Assembly: GCA_964019155.1 (NCBI GenBank)
Contig: OZ025244.1
Span: forward strand, 11,867,155-11,931,154
DNA: 64,000 nt
Direction of reading: 5' to 3'
Source: Osedax fenrisi
Taxonomy: Eukaryota; Annelida; Polychaeta; Sabellida; Siboglinidae
Shown in pieces: positions 11,782 to 22,328 of the stretch. A program made the position numbers and the translations under genes. The notes beneath the pieces are model-generated. The model ran no database searches. It was given only the letters and a program-made list of their open reading frames with translations, and was not told the origin of the DNA. How positions within the stretch are numbered: the first letter of the stretch is position 1; the number at the start of each line of letters is the position of its first letter.

Positions 11782-14700
11782 GTTAGTAATAGGTGTACAC
11801 TGTACACTAGTGATGTAAATGATGCCGAGCTTTTGATGCCAAACCGAGACTTTTGGTTTTTAATGACGAGCCGAGACTTTCGTTTTCGGAGAAAAAAAAA
11901 CGAGCCCGAGCCGAGTCGAGACTCTAGCCAAACGAGCCCGAGCCGAGTTGAGACTTTAGGTATACCGGTCTCAGTTATAACTGAGACTGAGACTGCAACA
12001 TGCTTTAGATGTGAGCATCATTTGCATCACTATATACATACACTATATACACTACATACACTGTATACTGTACGAGTGCTAGTACTTATTCGTACACTAA
12101 TGTGCAGGTAAGGTATATATGTATATATAGTGCCAACAACTGCCCGTAAGGCGTCAGACACACAAGCAGTAGGACACGGGTTCGAGCCTCGTCCGGACCA
12201 TTAATTAATTTTTTTAAATATGTCTTAAAATATTATTTAGAAGTGATCTTATATAATTGTGTATAAATAAATGATCAGCTCTCGTTAAAAGTTGTAACGG
12301 TTAAAACCGTGAGTACCTTAACATGAGAGCGGCTTCGAAGGTACATTAGAACCATATGGTTATGAAAACGTCATCTATGTTCCTCATACGATGAAAGGAC
12401 TCCAACAAATAACAATAACAATATATATGTATGTATAATGAAATACATACAATAGCCTATTATCAATAGGTTATACCTATTGTGCGATATACGTATACGT
12501 ACAATGTACGTCGTACATGCACACACGCAAACATACACAAATACACATACATACATATAAACACACGCACACACAAACACACGCATACACACGATATATA
12601 TAATACATGTCTACAATTTTACTAAACAGGCAAACCAGTCATAATATAGATCTCATGAACGACAGTCTGGAGGCACTCGCTATTACCGGTAACCATGGTA
12701 ACAATCAACAACGACAACAACAACAACAATACGGTGAAGTTAACAATGCCAACGTCTATCTCCCTGTTAAACCTACCGAGGTTATTGCGCAATATCTCTA
12801 CTGGTAACCGTTGCGTCATCTATCTTTAATGTTACGTTACAATTGTAACCACTAACCTATTACGTAATCGTGTGTGGTTGAATGATGTTTGCCTGTCGTT
12901 GTGTTGTCGATGTTGAATACTACAAGTAACTATAACTACAAGTAACTATAACTATAGGTAACTGATATGTAATGTCGGTAACTATAATTATGCTTTTACA
13001 CTTTAGGGAATACTTTCTACTATTATATAAGTGTATAAATAAACTATTATTATTATTATTATCTATAGATCTATTACATAATCACTGTGGAGTATACCAC
13101 GTGATGTTGGTAACTATTACGTACTAACTATGACTATAATATATAGTTATTTACTAGCATGCTATATATCATGATATTATGTTATATAACATGATACATT
13201 GGGCGAAAAATATATAACATATTTACATATTAATTTATATCCCTTTAGAAGGAAAAATAAATGTATTACTTTATATATATATTATATATATTATATAATA
13301 TATATATATATATATTAGTATTGCATTTCAAATAATAAAACAAATATTTAAAATCCAATTTAGCCAATGGAAAAGTAGTTAAATTAGTGTCTTGGGAACA
13401 ACATTTTTAACTCGATTAAATATTATTTTAAATAACATTATTTAATTAATTTAAGATAAATAGTGATTGTATATAAATAATGTATGAGCATAATTGATTT
13501 CAACTATACTATATTATATTATATTTTAAAATATTTGTAAAATTATAAAAAATATTTTTCAACATTTTTTTTAAATATATTTTGAAATATTTGTTATATT
13601 TTTAAAATATTTTTCGATATTTAAAAAAATATATTTTGTAATCTTTTGTAATATTTTTTGTATTATTTTTATATTTTTCCTCTAATTTTTGAAATATTAT
13701 TTTAATATATAATATACTAGCTGGCTTCGGCCCGGCGTTGCCCGGGTATTATACTTGTAGTGGTAATTATAACGTCTTAAGGGGATCCCGCACATAACAC
13801 GCAATTTGCCAATTTCGTGTATAAATAGATAGGAAAAATATATGTCCACTAAAAAAAATAGAACTTATATTCTATTCATTCAATTGACATAATTTTTTAT
13901 GTCATGTTTTCATAATATATACATGCATAGGAAAATAGAAAGTTATTTTTAATATTATTATTTATTATATTATATATATCTAAATTAAAAATTAGAAATA
14001 CTAAAATGATGGTTTTTCTATAGAAATTATCATTTAATACAATGAATTCTATACATTTTATTAAATATCTCTCTATTTTACTATTCATATAATTAAATTC
14101 TCTATAAAGCACAACAAATTAATATTATAATTATAATATTTTTTATGTTCTATATTTTTGAATGCATATACCTAGCGCGAAATAATTATTCTGAGAAAAC
14201 AGCGTTTGAAGTTTGACAGCATAACAATGTAATATTGAATAGCATATAATAGCATTATCTTATCGTTAAAAAACACATTTTTATGCAACTTCTAGACTGA
14301 ATTCATGTATAATTTTTTTACAGATAATAAAAAACACTACAATAAGTATTATTATGTAATAGAATAAAATATTAAAAAAAATAAATTACCATCACTTTAA
14401 ATGTGCGGGATCCCCTTAAATGTTGCCCTGCTATTACGAATGACATTATAATTATTACGAATTTTATTTATATTTTCTTATTTATAAAAAATATATGTTT
14501 TTCATATAAGATTTTCATATATATTATATAATATATATGAAAATCTTTGGCCAGTATATATAATTTTTTTTCTTTGCGTGCTCTTGAACAGACTACATAT
14601 AATTGACCGTAGGCGAAGCATTCGGTTTCAAGATCTAAGCCAACGACTTTAAAAGATTGTCCTTGAGATGTGTTTATTGTCATGTAAAAACAAAGTTTTA

Positions 14701-16550
14701 TTCGAAATTGGTGTCTTCTAAAATTAAAGAGATAATCTGATGGTATCAGTGGTATTTTGGGAAACATGACTTCTTCTCCCTTATATTGACCCGTTAGTAT
14801 TTTGGCTTCTATCAAATTATTTGTAAATTAGTTATGATCAATCTGGATCCATTACATAATTTTGGGGGATTTAAATTTCTTAGTAGCATGATTGGCGCTC
14901 CTACTTTAGTGCTAGTTTATGGTCTGGTAATCCGGAAAGTTTAATGAAATTCAAAAATTCTATGGGATAATTTACAACTTCTTTTCTTTTGTACTCTGTC
15001 TATGGACCTATATACTTTAATCTCTCCTGGAAATTTATTTAGTAAATTTTGATTTATTGTATATACATTGTCATTTTTAGGTGTTAATATACATCTTTCG
15101 CAAAGCCAATTTTCATCCAAATAATGGTCTTCTACATTTTCATAAATTGTCGTGATGAGTTCATTCTTATTTTCCAATTAATTACCGCACGGGATAATAT
15201 CCATACCATTATTTTTCTGCGTCATTTCATTACCTATATCTAAGAGATGATTTTCGAATGTGGCTGTATCTTGATTGTTTGATAAGAATACTCTCATTTT
15301 TTTAGTTAATCTTATATTTTTCCACATTACTGAAGTTTTCAAACACGAATTTATGTGGTCTGTTTTTGTACCACTTTTAACTAATGGAAGGATTAGTCTG
15401 AAATCTCCGCTAAATATTAATGTCTGTCCTCCAATCGGCTTATCTTTGTTTACTATGTCTCTTACCATTCTATCGACGGTTTCTAATGCGTGATTGTGAG
15501 TCATTGTACATTCATCCCAAACAATAAATCTACAGCCCAGCAAACAGTAAGAGCAGCATAATAGCAGCATAACAGCAAATGCTAGAGCCTCAAATGTTTA
15601 CATTGTGCTATTATGCTGCTATTAAATGTCTATTATGCTGCTATTATGCTACTATTAATTTGTAATGATATTATGCTGCTGTTATGCTCCTGTTATGCTG
15701 CTATTATGCTGCTCTTACTGTTTGCTGGGAGCTTCTAAATAGTTTACCTGATTTTTAATTATTCTTTATACTGCAAATGGAATCTTCGTTTAACTGCAGT
15801 TTAACTGCATACATGTATTGTAATCTTAAAAATGGAATGGGCTGTTCTACAGTTCAATAATAGAGCTGCTGCTATTCCTGATGATGCTACGGCAATATGT
15901 TATTTATTTGCCATATCTTCACTTTAGCTAGCAATAAATTAATCAAAAAAGTTTTTCCAGTTCCTGCGGGTGCATCTAGGAAAAGCAATTTTCCATCTTC
16001 GTTATTTCCACTTTGTAAGATTTTGTTATAAACTATTCTATTTTTGTTCATCATTTGCTTGACAATTTTCCGGGTTACGTCCCGGCGTTGCCCGGGTATA
16101 ATAGTAACTAATCGTTATCAACGTAGATGTAGACAAAGATTTATTCATAGAAACAATTTATTTATTTATAACAAATCACTTAAATTTAAAGTGTTTATTG
16201 AAAAATTTAAAATTTCTTCGTTAAATATATCGAAAACGTAAACGTTATCACCGTTTATTGCCCTTTACGAATGCATTAATTATGGTAAAGTGAATATAAT
16301 TACATTTTTACGAATCGCCTCACATTCGCATACATTTCATGTGTGAAACATTTTCTTCTAAAATCAAAAGATTTCCCGATATAGGGAAAATAGCTCTAAA
16401 AGGACAGTTTTACGTAATTATGAGCGGTGTAAAGGTGAAAATAAAAAAATTCATCCGAACAACCACAATACTTTTTTCGTAGAGAATTAGTAGCAATTTA
16501 AATTTTGTAAATCCGTCGAGCCGTTTTCTTAAACATCGAACGCCTATATA

Positions 16551-16581
<31 letters not shown>

Positions 16582-17331
16582 ACATTTAAATAGACTTTCT
16601 TTTATATGTATAGATAAATATTATATTTTTTATATTATTTTTAGAAAATTTTGTTAAAATATATTTTTAATATTAATCATATTTTTTATATTTTTAATTA
16701 TTTTTCCACTAATTTTTGAAATATAAAAAAAAAATTTGTAAATATATTTTGTAATATTTTGAAATATTTTTTGTATTTTTAAATTATTTTTCAACTAATT
16801 TTTGAAATATAAAAAAATATTTGTCTACATTTGTTTGTTTTTAGCTAAAATTTATTTTATTGTATATACTAGCAATGTAGAATCATGAATAGCTATACTT
16901 AATAAATAATAGATAAGCAAACAATCAAAAACTGAGAAATTCCTGGTATACTAGTATTTACTATTTGAATCTTTACAAATGAATATATTTACTATTTGAA
17001 GCTTTCGAAATGAATAATTTTACTATTTGAAATCTTGGAAATGAATAATTTTACTATTTGAAATCTATGAATACTTAATTTAACAAAAATAATACTATTT
17101 TAAACCTTAGAAGTGTATATAATTACTATTCGAAAACTTCGAATGAGTGAAAAATTTGAAAATTTCCAACACTAGTTCCAACCGACTGATACAATACTGA
17201 TACTTAAAAAAATTATTTATGATACTGATACGATATTGATACTTTGATTTTGTGAATTGATACGATACTGATACTTTTATTTTTTGAATTGAACGATACT
17301 GATACAATGAAAAGAGGGTCCGGTTGCAACA

Positions 17332-17373
<42 letters not shown>

Positions 17374-20058
17374 CATTATAACATAAACATTCTAATTAAT
17401 AATTATCAAAAGCGATTATCGCCTAGTAACCTAGTACGGGTGCGAACCGTTGCGCAACATTACGTAACAATGCTGTTACGTCATATAGGAGTTGAAGTAT
17501 TCGCAGACCGACGTGAACCGTATCTGCGCTCAAATAGACGCCATGCAAGAGAGCCGATACCTGGATAACTGCGCAGAAATCAGCGAGTGTAGGTAAGTTT
17601 ACGAGATGTTGCACGAGTTTACGTACGACGAAACTATCTACTTAACTTTACTGTGAATTACAGTCTTTATTATATGAACGATAAGACTCCTATAATATGA
17701 GTAATAATTTATATTTTAATAGATATTTACTAATATGTACTGATATATAAAGCATGTATTTCAATATCGCATTAGGGGCATGAAATGTGATTGCCGATAG
17801 CATGTATTTGTTTATTGTTTGTTACAACACAAATCAATACTTTTTCGATCACTTTGTCTTAGATTAGGTAGGTTGATTGATCATCGCCCTAAACTGCCTC
17901 ACGTCCCCTATTTATTAGGGTGTGGAATTATAATATTATTAATTATCAATTATTATATAATGAAGTGATACAGCAACAATTTATATAAGAAATATTGTTA
18001 ACAAATATTCAAATGAGGATACAATTATCTAAAATTTGATTGACTGTTCATATGTGGCTAATACCCCTCAAAGCAGTCGTCCTAAACACCTTTATTGATA
18101 TAACTAATATTAAAGGTTTTAACTATATAAGTTAATAAAATATATTAGAGTAACTTGTCACATTATTTCGATAACATTTATAGATGATAGAAATGTTCAT
18201 TATTAACCATGAAATGTATACTTTTAACCATGAAATCTACATCATTAATCATGAAATGTATATTTTTAACCATGAAATGTACATCATTATCCATGAAATA
18301 TACATCATTAACCATGAAAGTTACATTATTAACCATGTAATGTACATCATTATCCATAAATTGTACATCAGTAACCATGAAATCGACATCATTAACCAAT
18401 ACTAACTGTCACTATTTTATAATTGCTAGTTTATTAATATAAAAAGTTTCTATTTTCACTAAAATGTTTCTTTTTAGTTAATATAATATTGTATATATAC
18501 ATAATTTATGCTATATACAATTATGCTACAATTATATAATATACTTATTTATTATCACAATAATATAATTGAAATATTTCTTACATGTATCATTTATTCT
18601 GAATTAGTATATTAAACGAGATATTCAAAACAGTGAAACTTCCTTGTAGGGAACAAACTTCCTACGTGAAAACCCCATCACATTCTTATATATAAACTAT
18701 ACTTATTTACCTATTAATTATACATATACACGGGAATATAATCCCATAGGATATACCTTATATTTAGGGTATATCCTAAATTATAAACTATCCAGATTAT
18801 ATTATATATGATGTATAATAAAATCACCTAGGGCCGCATATAGAAAAATTGTTAATTATTGGTGCAACATGACTCTGAAGGAAAGAGGTATGTATTACGT
18901 AATAGGATTGTGTCACAGTTCACTGATTTCATTCATTTCATTATCGATGTCGTTAGCGGATAACATTGAATGGAAGAAACAACCACCCATCATCGATAGA
19001 CTCGTAGCACTGAACGCGTTACGCGCACAATGCGCAACCGAGACGGCGATGAATGGCGAGATAGTCGAAGAAATCAACGGCATAGAAGTGATGATTCATC
19101 ATCTTAACAACAAGTACACGAAGAAATGCCACATATTTGATGTTTACGTTACGATATATTATAATTGTTTATTATTAAATTATAATTCCTACTGTATATC
19201 ACCTACATTGCAGTCCCTTTTTAAGGGGTATTTTGTGAGACATTTTTAAAATTTTAAATTGTTGCCAAAATAATTAGATTTTTTCATAAGCAATTATATC
19301 ATAATCCTAATTATTTATTATAAAGCAGCATGTTATTGTTATTCAATGTATACAATTAAAAACAAAATAATTTTTTTTTTTAATTCCCCCTGCACACTTT
19401 CGATTCCTTAAAAAAGACTCTGTATAAACTAAGTACGTGTTGTAAATGTAGTACACATATGTCTATAGGCGTGCAGCTGCATAATAATGATGGTATTGTT
19501 CTCGTAGATTATGATCGGTAATACGAAAAGTGCTCTAAAGAAACTGAACAAACATAAAGAGAAATTCGATATCGACGAGAAACAATTCAATGACCTCAAA
19601 CAATCTACCAATGAGATATTGAATCAGTAAGTTATATATAATATATATATGTATAAATACTATTCGCTGAAGATAATCTACAACTCTTGTATGTTGTGGT
19701 ATACTATAGTATACATAAACTATACTCTCATATATATATATATATATACTGTCTGTGTGGCTGAATTGACTAAGGCGTCAGACATACAAGAAGTAGACGC
19801 GAGTGCAAGCCCTTGTAACTTAATTACTTACTTACTTACATGTAAGTAAATAAAATAATATTTAGAAGTGATCTTATATAATTGTGTATAAATAAATGAT
19901 CGGCTCTTGTTAAAACCATCTATAGATGCATTAACATGAGAGTAGCTTCGATGTAACATTAGAGCCATGTGGTTATAAGTGAAAAATTCATCTTAGTTCC
20001 TGGATGGAATGAAGGAATCTATCAAATAAATAAAAATAATATATATATATATATATAA

Positions 20059-20107
<49 letters not shown>

Positions 20108-20392
20108 GTAAAACATCTCTATAAGAAACCTCTTTATAAGAAAACCTCTTTATATAAAAAATTGTTAACACATTTAGTTGGAATTCAACCTTTTCCACAT
20201 AATTTTATATCCTTAAATATATCAAAATTGTAATCATTATAAATGTTATTATATCCTTACATTTTAATGACTATTTATTATATAAACATTGTACAGATAA
20301 AATATTTTAAAGCAAACAATTATTAAAAACTATTTTAAATAAATCATATTTCTAAACTATTCTTTTTATTACTACTTGTAAATAAATAAATA

Positions 20393-20453
<61 letters not shown>

Positions 20454-20655
20454 GTAAAACATCTCTATAAGAAACCTCTTTATAAATAAAACCTCTTTAT
20501 ACAAAATATTGTTTATAATATTATATAACTAGAGGTATACAAATATACAAATATAGTTTTATATTGTAATACCTATTTGAATGGTCCTGGTGATACTTGA
20601 ACCCGTGTTCTACTGCTTGTGTGTCTGACATTAGCCAACTAAGCCACTCGTGCAG

Positions 20656-20704
<49 letters not shown>

Positions 20705-22284
20705 GTATATATATACAAACCCTTTAATTATTATTTTATACAAACCCTTTAATTATTATTTATACAAACCTAGAGTTAACTTTACTATATATAGTAAAGT
20801 ACCTATATTACTTCCTATAGGTCATTGATATAAAGAAAGGTACATTTTCTTTATATCTATGCTATAGGTACAGAAATTCATCATTATTGGTAAAGTGTTA
20901 TTTAGTATATTAGTATAACCAAAACCCTTGGTATAACCAAAGCCCAAAGCCCTTGGTATAACTCTAATTTTTTTAATTGTGTATACAGTTATAACTAAAT
21001 GATTATATTATATGTAATAGCATATTAATTTACTCTATAGACACTGATATATATATAGTTAATTAATAATAATAATTAGTAGGTACTAATTTTATAGGAA
21101 TAAAATTACGATATATACCTATTATACAAAATAAATGTAGATCAATATTTAGTATAATATTATGACATATTATTATAGTCTATGCTTCATATATAATATG
21201 CAATTACGTAATAGTAAGGATTTATTTTTAGAAAAAGTAATGAGAATTCTGTACAAATAAAAAAGGCCGATTCTGAGATAGCATCTTTAAATATGGATAT
21301 CAAATGTAAAGATCTGAAAATTTCTGAACTTCAAAAAACTTCCGAATCCATGGTTAATATAACAATATCGTTAAGTAATGTATGTATTCCATCTCTACCC
21401 TAGAATATGTATTCATGTTAACATTACTTCATATATCTGCAACTAACTCTATAACATTTAATATATTAAAGTATACATATACGTACAATGGCTATATATA
21501 TATATTAATCTCATATAATAATCGGTTACTATTGCATCTTTTGTCAACTATAGTTGACCCCACCACCTATCATTAATTAGATATAGTACCACTTATACAG
21601 GTAATTATAGTTCTATTACTGTATACGCTAGGATATATCCTCATCCCACACATGTCACATGTGACATGTGACAGTTACGTAATAGCACACGTGACCACTT
21701 CTACCACGCCCACTTTTATTTAGATAATATCTAATAATCTAGATTCATAGACACCCATATATCCTATACGTTATTCTACTTATGCCGAATTTTTAACTGA
21801 AATTACTATTTCAACATGGTTAATTACCATTCAGTAGACATATTCTTAATTCCTTCACTCCTAATAAGCATTCTTCACTTCTAATAAGCATTCTTCACTC
21901 CATTTAGTGTGTCCACTCATCGCTGCAGTTAACTTAACTATAGTAAACTATTGTCAACTTTCAACGGATTCATTAATAGATTGTTCCCTCTCTCCATCAG
22001 TCCTACATATTGTCTTCTCTTGTGTTATTCCCTTATCTCTAACTTAACAATTGTGCCCTAGTTAAGATTAACTCTAAACCAAATCCTAACCTTCATTCAC
22101 TACATTACGAATATTCTGTTAATTTCATTCTTCATTATCATCTTAATGATACTTTACCATAGTGATTATTTATTTAATATCATCGAGACAATTGTATAAT
22201 ACTTCTAATTGTAACAATATATTATTACTTTATTTATATTTATATAAATACATAAGTATACATGTATGTATATATATATAGGTA

Positions 22285-22328
<44 letters not shown>

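Larger units (their letters stand above)
13717..16614 (-). mobile_element. Helitron, 2.9 kb, defective, with nested elements
   Basis: Read on the minus strand it begins TCTATACATATAAAAG after a host A and ends with the hairpin CCCGGGCAACGCCGGG, ten bases, and CTAG before a host T. These are the Helitron rules: 5' TC, 3' hairpin plus CTRR, insertion between A and T, no duplication. It encodes a broken C-terminal PIF1-type helicase; no replication-initiator (Rep) domain was seen. Two other elements are nested inside (13781-14415 and 15536-15729), and a second copy of the hairpin lies at about 16080-16097. Confidence 0.85.

Noticed and set aside
12622..12819. Minus-strand ORF opposite TACC exon 2
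   Set aside because: The plus strand has an acceptor, donors and a phase that fits TACC; the minus-strand peptide is hydrophobic only because it mirrors the CAA repeat.
17423..17614. Minus-strand ORF over TACC exon 3
   Set aside because: Shadow of the plus-strand exon, which carries the YSQ.D signature and splice sites on both sides.
18178..18405. Repetitive peptides encoded on both strands
   Set aside because: The array is a 21-bp minisatellite inside a TACC intron; both frames begin and end with it.
20577..20660. Possible tRNA gene on the minus strand
   Set aside because: Good A and B boxes, but I could not form a proper acceptor stem and it matches the SINE heads nearby.
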